This document shows positions 12,651 through 63,560 of a stretch of 64,000 bases of DNA, piece after piece. The notes beneath the pieces are model-generated. The model worked only from the letters and a program-made list of their open reading frames with translations, made no database searches and was not told the origin of the DNA. The first letter of the stretch is position 1. Each line of letters begins with the position of its first letter. The position numbers were made by a program, and so were the translations under genes. Source of the DNA: Engraulis encrasicolus (taxonomy: Eukaryota > Chordata > Actinopteri > Clupeiformes > Engraulidae); assembly GCF_034702125.1 (NCBI RefSeq), contig NC_085872.1, positions 31,507,876-31,571,875 on the forward strand. The letters are read 5' to 3'.

Positions 12651-12768
12651 GTAACCATAAATTTCTAATTCACATATCTTCCAAATTTAGGCTTCGAAAT
12701 GAAACGAAATCCAGTCGGTTTTGCAGACAAAACTATACTATTAGTGTGGAAGAGGTAAGATTCTAAAG

Positions 12769-13513
12769 CAGGGGTGTCAACCATACGGCCCGCGGGCCGC
12801 ATACGGCCAGAGGGTTCCATCCGGCCCAGATGTAAAAAAAAATATATATATATATATATATTTTTTTTTTTCACTTTTTTTTTCTCTCAATGAAATAACC
12901 GAAATGCGCAATTACGTCAATCGGTACAAAATCGAGACCTGCATGACATTAACCCAATGGTCCCTCTGTTATACTGTATATATGTAGTAAAGTGCACATC
13001 ACACTTCTATTATAAATGGTGAATTTGTACTGTAACAGGCATTTGATAAAGATCATATACTGTATTATAGACCTCATATATAGAGATAAAATGTTAATAC
13101 TTCTACTTGTATTGGTATTGGTTGTAATTAAATAATAAATATAATTGGATTTGTATTGGTTCCTATTAAGCTGAAACTGGAAACGGGACGTTAGAATGCG
13201 TGAAAATGCAGGAAATTACATCTAAGAAATACAAAATTTTTAGGGGGAAACCCCCAGACCCCCTGCAAAAATGAACGGTCCCATATTTAATTCATTGACG
13301 GTTGGCAATGAATGAATGAAGTCAAGGAAATGTTGCATAGGATTTTCAGTATTGCATTGCTTTCTACATATTCAACACATTTAAAATGTGATAGTACTGA
13401 ACACTAATCCTCTGCTTTACGTTTTTTTTTGCGATGATGTTACTAATGCAGCCCACTTGAGGTCCACATGGGTTGTATGCGGCCCCCGGACCAAATTGAG
13501 TTTGACACCCCTG
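12769..13513. mobile_element. non-autonomous hAT element with 8-bp target duplication
   Basis: TIRs CAGGGGTGTCAA and TTTGACACCCCTG, flanked by TTCTAAAG on both sides (12761-12768, 13514-13521). 745 bp, no transposase. Its ends match the TIR next to the hAT transposase relic at 22850-23573, so it is probably a derivative of that family. Confidence 0.92.
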
Positions 13514-13829
13514 TTCTAAAGCAATGGCATATTTTTTTCACAAATAAAAATCAACCAGTCAGACAGCCCTTTCAAATGCATTGGGGTGGAAGAGTGGACC
13601 AACCGCGAAAAACGGGGATATCGTAAATCAACCAAGAGTAGACAGCCCGTTCAAATGCATTGGGGGTGGAAGAGTGGCCCAACCACGAACGTTATAGATT
13701 ATAATTCCATGATGAGTTGTGCTGACATGACGATATAAGATGCGATACGGTTGGGCGTAGCATACATTCATACATGGCATACAGCACTATGTGTTTGCAG
13801 TATTTTCAGGTTGGATGTGTAGCCTAGTA

Positions 13830-14225
13830 CAGTGGTTTTCAAAATGGGGGCCGGGGACCCATGAGGGGCCACGGCAGGTTGGCAGGAAAAATATAGAATG
13901 AATATAAAATAAAATGAATAATTTAATAACTTGAATAATTTAGGTAGCCAAAATTAACCAAAAATAAGCTTAACAATCCAAGTAGAATTAGTTTATTCTG
14001 TTGGCCTATAATGTTTACATGTCTATTAGGCTTTCTGTAGTACTTGAATGGGTTTAGGAATGCACAAACTTCATTGAGTTGTGAAACCATGTGCACAGGG
14101 AAAAAAATAGTGTCACACGACCTATGTCAAGGGGTCTTGGCTGGAACCTAGCGTTATATGGGGGGCCTTGGCTAGAATCTACCGGAATATGGGGGCCTTG
14201 CCATGACAAAGTTTGGGAACCTCTG
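13830..14225. mobile_element. hAT MITE with 8-bp target duplication
   Basis: Begins CAGTGGTTTTCAAA and ends TTTGGGAACCTCTG, flanked by GCCTAGTA on both sides (13822-13829, 14226-14233). 396 bp, no coding sequence. Confidence 0.9.
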
Positions 14226-15019
14226 GCCTAGTATGCCCCCTAAGCTCTGTCTTAAAAAATGTGCCCCCTGACCAATTTCCCCCCAGCATCTTTTTGCCAT
14301 TGTAATTATTATCTTTTCGCAACCCCAGTTCAACATAAGCAGTAGTTCAACTACTCAACTGTGTTGAGAAATGTTCTAATACCGGCTTGATACTTGATTT
14401 TCACGTATGTCCCTCTCTGGTAATCCACGTGGCCCTTGGATCCCCAACCACAGCTGATGCAGATAGTGAAGAGGGTCATCAATTCTTGGCTATGTCTATG
14501 TCCTTGCATGGTATAGAGAGAGAAAAGTTATTTCATTTTCCTTGTATGACCTGTGCATAAAAGCCGACTTGACTTGGGATCATGACAGGTTGCTATCACA
14601 GAAGAATTGTCCTTATCACCTGGGTCGTCATCACATGTTTGGTATGCTTTGGGCACCAGAATCAACACACCAGTTCACAAAATCATACAGGATATTTGGT
14701 ACATACTTGCTACAATGATAATGTGGTACATGATCACTGTTGACATGATTTTCTGTCATGTTCTACATGCTCCATGCTTTTCCTCAATATGTCTGCTAGC
14801 CAGGCAGCACCCTCCTAGGTACGCAACACCTTCAGCGTTGCTTCTAGTCAGGCCAGGAGCAATACAAATATCGTCTCTGAGCTCCAGAAAAACTCCTCCC
14901 ACTTTGCCGGAAGGCAAACAACCAGTAGCAAACCAAGGGAAGTGGGTCAACCATGACGTTTGGGAAATGTTAACTGTTCTGGGTCAGACCATGTCTCGAA
15001 GAGATTTTAAAGTCGATGA

Positions 15020-16002
15020 TAATCAGGCTATGTCTGCAGCCCTGTGTAATATCTGAGCTTCTAAGAGACTTGTCTCTGGAATGGTTGTCTCATAATCTTC
15101 TGTTTGCATTTTAGTGTCTTCTTGGAGTTGAGTAGCTTCCCTCAATGCACATCCCACAGTCAAGGTTTCCAGGATCTGTATTTTTGGATTTACTGACACA
15201 TCATCCTCTTCAGCAATGAGCATCAGTATGTTGTCATAGCTACTACTCAAATAACTGAGAGTTGTCACTTTCATTTCCTTAGACAAAACTGTTTTATGAT
15301 TTTTTTCAGTAAGCTTGATAAAGGCTTTGTCATAGACAGATATTTGCTTTCCTGATTCATGTCGTCGTCTTGCTGCCATTATGTTTCTTTCAGAGATCAA
15401 GTGTCCAAGGCTAGCCTAGTAAACCAGCGCCACCTGCTGGACATCAACATTTTTCGGCTGCAAGTGGTCTGCCCTCGCATCGTTTGAGTGGTCTGCCAGG
15501 CTTGCCAAGAATCTGGCAAACCAATCACAACGCAGAGATTTGTTTTGAATGAAAGCGGGCGGGGTTTTGAGGGAGTGACAATGAAGCTTGCAACGTTGGG
15601 AAAACACATCAACGAGAAAGATAGCGCTGATTGGTCAGATCGCCGACCTATAGACACAGGCACGGTTTGAAAGACAACGGGTTGTTCTCATCAACAATCT
15701 TCAGAGGCCAGACTACATTACACATCCAATGTCACATTTAGGCTGGTTTTTCAGGCTAGTCCAAGGCAGCCTTTGTGGTATTTTGCATCATTTGTAAGAA
15801 GATCTGGGTATGAAAGCATTCGAAGATGTACGTCTTCTTCAAGCCTTTCAGAAGCTGCGTGAAGGACCATCTCTCTGGTACTCGCCCCTATACCAGTTGA
15901 AATGGCTGTCAGAGGCCTTGTGCTGGCCTTGCCACGAATGAAACAATCCATCTGTATATTAACCCATTTTGACCTGAAGGCTCCTGCTAAAAAAAAGGCC
16001 AT
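15020..16002 (-). pseudogene. transposon-related protein fragment, split by an inserted MITE
   Basis: The minus strand reads ASTREMVLHAASERLEEDVH and LLTNDAKYHKGCLGLA (upstream part, 15766-16002). After the insertion at 15403-15767 it continues SERNIMAARRRHESGKQISV and YDKAFIKLTEKN (to 15023). The NDAKYHxxC...VYDKAF layout occurs in large uncharacterised fish repeat proteins. The biochemical function is unknown to me. It is broken by the insertion and lacks the rest of the frame. Confidence 0.5.
15403..15767. mobile_element. MITE inserted into the transposon-related frame
   Basis: Ends GGCTAGCCTAGTAAACCAGC and GGCTGGTTTTTCAGGCTAGTCC are imperfect inverted repeats. Removing the block joins the two halves of the surrounding protein-like frame. 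Confidence 0.55.
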
Positions 16003-16224
16003 GTGACATATTGCCTACGTGACATTCTGTATACAGGCTCCTTAAACCTGAGCATTGATTTTCAGAAAAAAATGAACAAAATAGTCAACACTTATTTTAA
16101 AAAGTCATTTTTCAGTTTCTGTAGCAGGTGAAGATAATGGGTTTTTTGTGTGTGTGAGTGTTTTTTTTGTTTTAAGAAGATGGCTTAGACCTTTGTTTTT
16201 TATTGGAACTTGTATTACTATTTG

Positions 16225-16331
16225 TTGTGTGTGTGTGTGTGTGTCTAAGAGAGAGTGAAGGAAAATGTGTGTGTGTGTGTGTAAGAGAGAGTGAAGGAAA
16301 ATGTGTGTGTGTGTGTGTGGAGGGGGGGGGG
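16225..16331. repeat. (GT)n minisatellite, three units of about 38 bp, then G run
   Basis: Unit of (GT)n followed by AAGAGAGAGTGAAGGAAAAT, repeated, ending in 11 G. Confidence 0.85.
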
Positions 16332-16334
16332 GGA

Positions 16335-16544
16335 TCAATCAGTCATGTGTTTGCGGGTATGCTTATTGAAACATGCCATGTGCAAGGCCACTTTACATTG
16401 TTTACATCCGTGGCACCAGGCCTTTCGTCTTTCTTCGCTGCCACTGTCAGCACTCCAAGCAGTATTTTCTTTTGTCAAACACCCACAGGTGCTGATGGGC
16501 ACACCGGAGCTCTCCTGGTTGATCTCCTGGGCAAGATTTTCCAC
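16335..16544 (-). pseudogene. possible piggyBac-type C-terminal zinc finger relic
   Basis: The minus strand reads CGCLTKENTAW...RRKAWCHGCKQC and KVALHMACFNKHT. This resembles the Cys-rich domain (CxxC...LHxxCFxxHT) at the C-terminus of piggyBac-like transposases. No catalytic part is seen. Confidence 0.3.
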
Positions 16545-16559
16545 CCACTCCTTCTAGGG

Positions 16560-16830
16560 CATGGTTACACTTGAAGTGACTCAGATCCGATTTTTTGCTC
16601 CAATGTGACACATATCCGATAGATGCGACCAATATGTAAACAGCCACATGAATTCCGATCTCCTCAGATCCGATCCAGGCCCTTTCCAAATGTGGATTTT
16701 AATCGGATACAAATCGGATATATGTGAATGTGTCTACAGTGTAAACTGGCAGATTGCATATATCTGATCAATGTGACCCAAGAGTATCAGGACATTTTCT
16801 CGTATTCGATCACACTTCTGTGTGACCGAC
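16560..16830. repeat. probable degenerate MITE
   Basis: Contains scattered ATCCGAT/ATCGGAT and TGTGAC motifs in both orientations, as in fish MITEs. Borders are not defined. Confidence 0.3.
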
Positions 16831-16899
16831 TTGTGACATGCAGCACTGCTGTCAACGTACAAACACTGAGCTGGCCGCTCCGTTAGTCTAAAACTACTA

Positions 16900-18796
16900 T
16901 AGGCCTAAGATAAGTGTTTCATGTCTAAATGTAGTGGAGCGCTGCTCCTTTAAGGGAAAGTCTGACGCTGCGGCACACGTCACCACGCCGCTCGTAGAGG
17001 CTTATGGGAAGTCTCTTCATAAATACTGCCAGTGGCTAGTATTCGGTAAGCCTGCAAAGTCCCCCTTTGCGCGTTTCATCGCCACCGGCGAATGCTGTGG
17101 TTGCTTCTCCCCTCGTCGTCGAGAGGAGTGCGGTGTCCAGTTCAGATCTAGGAGATGTGGACCATTTCTTGTCCTCGTGAGTATGTGGACCATCTCTTGT
17201 CGCTGTTTATGTGCTAGCCAGCGGCTAGTGGCTAACTTCGTGTCTGCTGTTCTATAGGTTGTGATTCCAACTTGGCGTCTCTTACTTGGCTAGAGTGATC
17301 TCTTGCTTCTCCACTGGCAAGGACTTCGGTGGACAATACCAACGGTTACCTTGCGCTTTTCCCGTCTCCTGCACGCCGGTATGTATTATAGTGGGTTAGC
17401 TTGTGCCTTTACCCAGCTCTGACTGTTTGTTTTCTTACCATGGTTGCTAACGACGGCCATTATTATGGTTTCAGCGTGTGGTCGCTACCGGCGCCTCGGC
17501 CGTGTACCTCTGTATTGGCACTCCGACTGTGAGAATTGCGCATCGGTGCACCCTCATCTCCGGGTAAGGTAACCTCTCGGCAGCAGAATCGTGTGATAGT
17601 GGGTGTCCTGCTAGCTTGGCTAACGCTCTCCTCCTCCCTCGCAGGTTGTATCCGTGTGGCCGTGGTCAGACACACCACGCGTTTAGGTGCACGAGCGGCG
17701 ACTTTTAGCCCCGGTTGTGTGGTGCCTCTGGACGCCGGGAACCCGTATCTCGGCTGCTGCTCCGGCCTCGGGAAATTGGACATTCGTGTGTGTGTGTGCG
17801 TTGGCGCGCTTTAGTTCAGTGTGTGTGTGTGTGTGGGCGCTCGGCTCGGTGTGAGCTGGTGTGTGAGCCATTCCACAGTGTGTGTGCGTGTGCGTACGTT
17901 GGTGCGTGTGAGTGTGTGTGTAGGTAGTGACGAGTGAGTGTGGGGATACCTAGGGGACTGCACTGAGCTGAGCCTCTGGGGTTGGTTTACCTCATGTTTT
18001 GATTTTCGTTTTCTTTCGTTTGCTGTGCCTAATTTTCTTTTTTTCATTATTTCATTCAATTATCTAATTTCTTATTTAACTGCATGTGTTTACTGGATTT
18101 TGATTTATTTTGCATGGTTTGCTGTGATTTCTTGTTGTTTCTGTTTGCCGTGAATTATTTCTGTTTGTTGTGAACTATTTCTTTACTTTTTCTTTTGTTA
18201 ATCCTGAGGTGTGCCATTCGCCCTATTGTGTTAGCCGTGCCAGCCCCTAGTGGCAAAGTCTGACAACCTGAGTGTGGGTTTCTAAGGCCTTAGGCCTACC
18301 AGGTGTGTTGTTTATTGTGAATTAGTGAACATACTTTGGGGCAGGTGTTTACAGATCCGCGGGTGTGGTGGCAGCACACCCACCCCTGCACTTTACTGTT
18401 AACGTGAACATACTTTGGGGCAGGTGTTTACAGATCCGCGGGTGTGGTGGCAGCACACCCACCCCTCCGCACTTTACTGTGAACGTGAACATACTTTGGG
18501 GCAAGTGTTTATCGATCTGCGGGTGATTGCGACAGCACACCCACCCCACTGCACTTTGTGAATTGTGAGTACCTTTTTATATTTTATTACAAAGAGTGAG
18601 AAAAAGAGATTTTTATAACGCAAAGAATAATAAAGATTTGAATTATTAATTGTCACCACTGTCTCTGCCTCCATTGTGCACGAACCTGTGTTTGCCTGGT
18701 AATCTATTGTGCAGGTACATTGTGTGTTGGTCCGGGGTATCTGTAACTACCCCTAATTCATTTCCTCCGGGGGCTCCACCCCCGGGGGTGGCGTAG
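16900..18796 (+). mobile_element. possible LTR remnant ending at a tRNA-Ser-like primer site
   Basis: A TATA-like ATAAATA (about 17020), GT-rich DNA and three tandem 80-bp units (18325-18560) precede TGGCGTAGTCG at 18788, which equals the start of a tRNA-Ser primer site. No second LTR or coding sequence is seen, so the identity is tentative. Confidence 0.35.
18325..18560. repeat. tandem repeat, three copies of about 80 bp
   Basis: Copies start GTGAACATACTTTGGGGCAG at 18325, 18404 and 18485. The third is the most diverged. There are no spacers, so this is not a CRISPR. Confidence 0.9.
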
Positions 18797-20518
18797 TCGA
18801 ACTACCTCCTGTAACGGTCTCGCCCACTACATAAAGAAGATGTTTTATTTCGATTGAATGTTCTAATGCTCTAGTGAGTGTAAATTTCGGCCAGCATTCA
18901 ACTGTATCGCCAACATGAATTTGCCGCCTTGTTTTACCTGCGCTGCATGATCTTGTTCTGCGCTGAGAAAGTGGGAGCAGTGCGCGATAAAGCACGCGCA
19001 CAGCTTAGAGGGAACATTGGTCACCAGTAATGCTAAATAGGCGTTCAACAAATGCTTGAGATGCTGGCATTGCAAGAAGGTCAAGGGCAATAGGTCTCAG
19101 GGTCTGATAAGCAATTGTTTGATATGGGCGACAAATAACACCCTCAGCGCCACGCTGTCAGAGCTAGTTAGCCAACTAATGGCTAGTAGAAGATGACAAG
19201 AATACAGGTACTACTACTAGGGTCCGATAAGTAGCTTTTGACTACCGACAGGCCCACTCATTCCTTACCTTCTTCCATATGGCAGCATATTAGCACCTCA
19301 GATGTCGCTTGAGATTTGTTGTGTCCTTCCCTGCCATTTGGAAGCTGCAGGCTCTTTGGCGGCTTCCTTCCTCCAGTCCCCCCATATCTTGGCCATCACC
19401 GACATCGGCGGCATGATCAATCATTATCATGCAGGTTGTTCTTTTACGTTATAACCAGAGGGTATAAATGGGCCTTAATGGTCCTAAAGCTGGATGCCAC
19501 CCATGTACTAGTCTTCCTATGTTCTGATACTGTAACGCAAACTCTGCACAATTTTCACAGTTTGATGGTGGTAGTAAGTACCACACTTTGGCAGCATGAT
19601 TTCTGGAAAGAAACAGCCAAAATATTACACAGTGCACCATTAAGTGTAAAGTGTCCTCCTTTGTTGGTTCTTATTGTCCCTGTCCCAACTTTTTTGAGAC
19701 ATTTGAATATTCATAAATGTCCCCGAAACAATACTTTTTCAATTTTAATAGCTGATTAGCTGAATAGCTGAAAACTATAGCAAATAACAAGTACCCCTCC
19801 CAGCTACAACAGCTTTGGGGTTTGTACAAACAATTGAGTTTGATAACTTCAGTCCTGGGTACCCTGTCCAAAAATGTGTATCACTGTAGTGAGACTTACT
19901 GATGGCCGGTCATACAGTGACCTTCAAAACCCACTACTAAAAAGTAATCAGGATCCTATTTTTCGAAAGTGCTGATGCTAACCAGTGAGCAAGTTAGTTA
20001 GTTGCCTATAGGAATTTGCATTGCAAACAAGTTAGTTGCCAACTACTAATCTACGAAATGCATCCCATTCTTAGTGTTAGAGCAAGATAGAACAACAAAT
20101 GGCAGCAACACATAGTACTTTATCACAATAAATTCAAATAAATGAAGTTAATTCATTCCACAAAATGCGAAGTATGTGCAAAACACTGCATACAAATAAA
20201 CCATTTCAAATTAAAAGAGCAAAACAGATCTGATATACTATGGCACAGGGCCACATTTGAGGAGTAGCAATGTGTTGAAAAAGACAAGTGGTATGTGCAT
20301 CTACTACTGTAAGTGTATCTACTTGAACGATAAATCAACAGTGTCACACTAAGAAAATTGCCTTACATTCTCGCTGAATGAAACATTACTATTCACAAAT
20401 CTGTCCAGGTGTATCACATTGGCAGAGTGTGCGTGGGAGTAGGTCTTGTGTGTCACACATTGGTGTTCAGAAAGTGTAGATGTGCTTGTATTAGAGAGTG
20501 TGTTTTAGAGCGTGTGTT
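18797..20518. other. intergenic DNA and PDLIM3 3' UTR region
   Basis: The part next to 20518 must include the PDLIM3 3' UTR (minus strand). The stretch 18850-19020 resembles a dispersed repeat (AGCTTAGAGGGAACATTGGTC). No other gene is visible. Confidence 0.4.
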
Positions 20519-32010
<11,492 letters not shown>

Positions 32011-32269
32011 GCCCCAGCCGTGTCCTCGTATCCTTTTCCCCCCGCTCTTTTGGTATTCCTGTTAATGTGTGACGTGGTGGTGAGTATAGCAGCAGGATCC
32101 TCTTCTCCAGAGTAGTGTAGTACTGTGGCCCAGGCCCCTTTTAGTCTGAATGTTTTGGTGAGAAGCAGAAAACCACTCCCCCACAGCTGGTCATTGGATA
32201 CACTGGAAGGCATCAGGGCCTGCTAGAGCACACACACACACGCTCTTTCTGTTTTTCTTCTTTTGATCA

Positions 32270-32386
32270 GTGCTGGGCAGAATTTCACATACATGGATTT
32301 AAAATGCATATTTAAAATAATTTGGTGTATTTTAAAATACATAAATGTATTTTAATATACATGTATCTGAAACACTGCCCAGCTCT
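32270..32386. mobile_element. short palindromic MITE upstream of PDLIM3
   Basis: CAGTGCTGGGCAG at the left is mirrored by CTGCCCAGC at the right, with a TA/AA-rich palindromic core of TTTAAAATAC strings. Confidence 0.6.
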
Positions 32387-32772
32387 GCTTTTGGTCATGT
32401 CACATCACATGTCCAACATCAGGTTCATGTTTTATACACCACTTTGGTCATTCGGTCTGCCATTAGGCTACTTGGAATCATTGACTGGAGTTATTTGTGT
32501 TAACACTTTTGGTGTCAGTTTGACTAGCTGTTAGTCTTTGACATGTGTTGATTAATGTATTACGATTTCACCACTCATCGAGGAAAGTTTAAGGTCGAGC
32601 AAAATGCGAAAACATCTGCATCTATCCGCCCAATTCCTCTTTTAGTCTATTAGGTATAAACAGCCAACAGACTCAGAGATGAAACACAGGCCAAAGGGGT
32701 TGCCTGGCTCATAGCCCGGTGGAGAGTTGTAAGCTGTACTGATCTGACTGCTTGAGGCTTGAGTCCCTGTTT

Positions 32773-32896
<124 letters not shown>

Positions 32897-32969
32897 AAAG
32901 CTTCACTGCGAACTGGGCTCAGAGTTTCTGTCCTTATTTGGTTAGAGCTACAGAGAAACTTCTGGGATC

Positions 32970-32991
32970 CACACACACACACACACACACA

Positions 32992-33052
<61 letters not shown>
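32970..33052. repeat. (CA)n microsatellite
   Basis: CA run with two CAGA interruptions. Confidence 0.97.
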
Positions 33053-33247
33053 AAGGGAGTGAGTGTGTGTGTGTGTGTCTTGCTGATTCTATCTACACAT
33101 GCCTAATTATAAACAGTATTTTTTCTTGTCTTGTAAACTTTAAGATGTCTTATAATGTCCAGAGTTATATTTCCAGACTAAATGCATACACATTTGCTTT
33201 ATTCTCAGGCTTGCAAACATACTGTACATACATATGCAAGCACACAC

Positions 33248-33434
<187 letters not shown>

Positions 33435-33479
33435 CATGTGCACACACACTTCTTGGAACTGATGCAATACCATATTAGA

Positions 33480-35932
33480 CGAAATCTATTAATCTATGAC
33501 CTTCATTTCAACCAAACGGTTAATGAGCGCTCTTCGCATCTCAATCAGTTGCTTAAATTTCCTTTTGGTGGGAAATAAACAATGTCCCTGTATCCACCGC
33601 ACCACCACCCCTTCCTTGTGTCCCTTATTATTTACTAATGACTCTTTTCTTTCCCTTTTCTAGACGTTTTGTCTCTCTTCCGGTCAAATACATTTTGGCC
33701 TCACACGAAAAATGGAACAAATAAATTACAAACCCTTCTTACCAAAAGTATTTCATAAAGTAGGCCTACCCTTACAAACATTTTCTTTCATATTTACAAT
33801 TGCTATTGAATATGTAAAGCCACCTTTCCACACAATGAGAGAGTGTGAGCACATTGCAGTGAAACAATGCCTGCAGAACGCCACCACTCTGATGTTGCTT
33901 GTGGACTTGGTGATGTTTATTTGCTGAGTTGCTATGGAAGCGATTCTAACAGGCCATGTTTCTCTCTCACGCATAACCAAGGTGATGGCGGCAGGAGGCT
34001 TTACATGGAAGCATATTATACAGTATGAAAAGCATGCACGCACACACACAACCACACACACGCATGATACAACGTTTGCATGCTTTGCTGTTTTTTGTAA
34101 TATTTATACATAAAAGTGTGTAATCTATATATTGGTCTCTGGTTATTCAATGTGTTTGACAAGATGGACTTTTGTGACAAATCTGGTCGTGTTTTATGTC
34201 ATCAGTTCAATTATACATGGGCAGTATACATAGTCAAAAAAAAGCCAAAACATTATGTACCAAGCAGAATTTATTAGTCACTCAGTAAGACAAAATCAAT
34301 CAATCAAACAAACAGTAGGGGGATCGATGCCATTGCCTCGAGACAGGAAAGGAGTTTATCAGCCTCCTTCTCTTATTCAGTACCATCAGGAGGACAAAGA
34401 GAGGACCCTGAGGAAGTCCATCGTTCACAGCTGCAGAAGACGGCTTTGCTGTTAGCTGTAGGAAAAGGTGTACTGAAGGACACCACCCTACATCAACGTT
34501 CACCACACAACACCTATGTATATGTCAGAGGCCCTTCAGCAGGGAATTATACCCTGGAATTGTTATTACTGTTTCACATTTGCGTCAGTATTTATTATCT
34601 TGCATAAAGAGTCTCTTTTTTGCTCTTCGGACTTTGAGGTGTGTGTGTGTGCGTGTGCGTGTGTGCGTGAATGCCTGCGTGCGCGCGTGTGTGTGTGGGT
34701 GCCAATGCGTGCATATGTTGCTTGGCAAAATGAGAGAGGATTCTGTGATGTATGGAATGCAAGGAAGATGAGAAACAAAGACAGAGGAATCATGGGACCA
34801 TTAGGACCAGTGCAGGGTGAGAAGGTAATGACTTTATGAAGCAAGTGCATCATTTTGATTTACAATGTCATACAAAAAGACATACAAAACACAGCAGGCA
34901 ATACAGTGAGGTCAGTGTGAAAGGTCACAGAAGGATGCTGTGATGGAAAAAGAAAGAGAAGATGCAAACAAACAAATATATTGTAAAATAAACTAATATG
35001 TGGTTTAAGGTGCTTTGTAAAATATGTTGTTCAGTTATCTGGCTAACTTACACACGCACGTGCGCGTGCACACACACTCTCTCTCTCTCTCTCTCTATCT
35101 CTCTCATACACACACACACACACTTCACAATCCAATGAAGGAATACTATAACACCAGGCTTTCCTGTATATAATTGGCCACAAGTAGCAGAGCTTTTCTC
35201 TTAATCTTTGTCTCAATGTACTTCAGCTCACAAAACACTTTCACAAATTGGTAAATAACAAGCCATGATCAAATGCAATGCAACAAAAAATGTATTTGAC
35301 AAATCCTTCAGCACTACAGGTGATGCTTGAATAAATGTCCCACAGTAGAGAATACGTAGCCTGACTCGGGCCAGATTCATGTATTTCCACATGGCTCTCC
35401 ATTGAGCTCCACACATCCCTGTGTGAGTGCAGTATGGCGAAACCAACAATCATCTAGTAGAATAAGATACTTCAGGTTCGTACTTCTCCGGGATCCATGT
35501 GATGTCAGGTGAACAGCCCTTTAGGAGACCTTGAGTCAGGAAACCTTTGGAGTCTTACAGTTGAGAATAAATAGAGTTCCTGTGGTGCTGTAGATGACGG
35601 TAGCGCACATCTTGTGCAAGCCGCCGCCAAATACCACAAATAGAGAACAAGAAGGAGAGGAGATCGCCCCCCTTAGGAGGCCGAACTTGAGCACACTCCT
35701 TTGCAATTGGGTGGGCGGAGTTTGGAGTATCTTTCTCTAATAGACGATGGTTGGTGGAACTATGTCCAGCTGGCAGGAGTTAGGTTAGAGAATATAAGGG
35801 CTGTGAGGAGGGAGGGAGGCCTGCGCTGAACTAAGAGGAGGGAAATAAGTAAAACAAAATAAGTTTCAAATAATGGTGACGGTACGTACTGTAGCCCATG
35901 TGAATGTGGAGTGAGAGCAAGAGAGGGAGAGC

Positions 35933-35968
<36 letters not shown>

Positions 35969-37143
35969 AATAAACCGGAGTGCCTTTTCTTCTTGATACA
36001 CCGAACTGAAACTATGGGGAGTTAAAGAGGGACGCATCTTCCCAACACTCGATTCTTTCTTTCCTAAATACTTTCTCAGGTCTTGAAATCTCTCTTCTCT
36101 AATTCAGCCAAAAAATACATACTCATTTCAAAACATTTCTAGCACCCACCAGACGACCTAGGTATTAATACATAATGCAAAACTCTTCTGTCAATTCAGA
36201 GGAAAATAAATGCTAGGAAATGCCAGAATGAAAATTCCAGAATTCCATGTTTAGTCAGAAGTTCAAATGCACTTCTTCATTGTACAAGTTCAGTATTAGA
36301 AATGATACAGATCATTGATTACCACTAGAATACAATGACGGTTCAAACTCATTTGTAGATGTACTATAAAAAAAACAAGAAATAGATCTTAACTGGGGAA
36401 ACAATTCATAGTTTATATTCTACTGAGTCTATAAATATTATTGTACACAACCAAATATTGAAACAAATATTTGCTAAAACACCATTTCTTTCAGCTACAC
36501 CTGCATGTTCAATGACAGGACTTTACTGCTGTCTAAGTCAGATGTTTCATGAAGTATTGTGGTCCGGATTCCAAGTAATATTGTTGGACGGACCATGTAG
36601 CATGTCTTTCTATGGGCCACTCCAAAATACTGCAGAAAATGCTAGTCCAGTGTCTCCTTCGTGGCATGTTTGTCGTCATCCAATACTTAAATCATAGAAC
36701 AGAAGACATCTTCTGACTGTTAGAGATTGGGCAGTGATGGGCTATGGCCTCCCGTCACCTTGACTATAGGGAATTTGATTCCTCTCCTTCCAGTGGGATA
36801 GTTTGAACGGCAACAAATGCAACAGCATTGTCAGAGCCCTGTCAGTGGAGTGGAGCACTTTTCTTTTTTATTGTGCATCATACATACCCATCTTCCAAAC
36901 TCATAGAGAGTGTTGACTGTGATGTGTGCACTGGCTCATGGTGCCAGCAGCAACCATCCGTGTGAGATGAGGATGGTGAGATGGAGCGGTACAAAAGCTC
37001 TGTGCATGTCGAAGAATCCCAAATGAATCAAAGTCTGCGAAAAATGTCTCTTAAATATGGCTAGTTGGAGCTAATAGGAGTGTATACATGGTGCCCAGAC
37101 ACACAAGCAAAGTGGATTGCTCTCTCTCTCTCTCTCTCTCTCA

Positions 37144-37194
<51 letters not shown>

Positions 37195-37288
37195 CGAGAG
37201 AGAGATACGCAGGTGTGAATTCTGCGTGACCTCACACTAACAGTGAATGGGGAGGTATGTGCACGGCCGAGAAAGGTTAGAAACAGCA
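33480..37288. other. interval between PDLIM3 and SORBS2
   Basis: No open frame of interest. The right part must hold the SORBS2 3' UTR and the left part may hold PDLIM3 upstream control DNA. It contains short (GT)n at 34640-34700, (CT)n(CA)n at 35078-35125, (GA)n at 35938-35961 and (CT)n at 37120-37192. Confidence 0.5.
36867..36872 (-). terminator. candidate polyadenylation signal of SORBS2
   Basis: TTTATT on the plus strand reads AATAAA in the transcript, about 420 nt after the SORBS2 stop. It is a hexamer match only, and other 3' ends further left are possible. Confidence 0.25.
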
Positions 37289-63426
<26,138 letters not shown>

Positions 63427-63474
63427 CTGGAGCGGAAAGCAACAGAGGGGAGGGAGAAGAGTGGGAGTGGGAGG

Positions 63475-63560
63475 GGAGGAAGAGGGGGCAAAAGGCAGAA
63501 GGAAAAAGAGAGAGAGAGAGAGAGGGCGAGAGATGGGGAGAGAGAAAGAGCGAAATGGGT
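63475..63560. repeat. (GA)n-rich tract
   Basis: AAGAGAGAGAGAGAGAGAGG with flanking purine-rich DNA close to SORBS2 E1. Confidence 0.8.

Noticed and set aside
14607..15056. 149-codon plus-strand frame
   Set aside because: No domain pattern, and the opposite strand carries the better transposon-like frame near its end.
18325..18560. Regularly spaced repeats resembling a CRISPR array
   Set aside because: Three 80-bp tandem units without unique spacers, in vertebrate DNA.
19316..19759. 147-codon plus-strand frame
   Set aside because: Composition looks non-coding, with no homology recognised and repeat-like DNA at 19660-19740.
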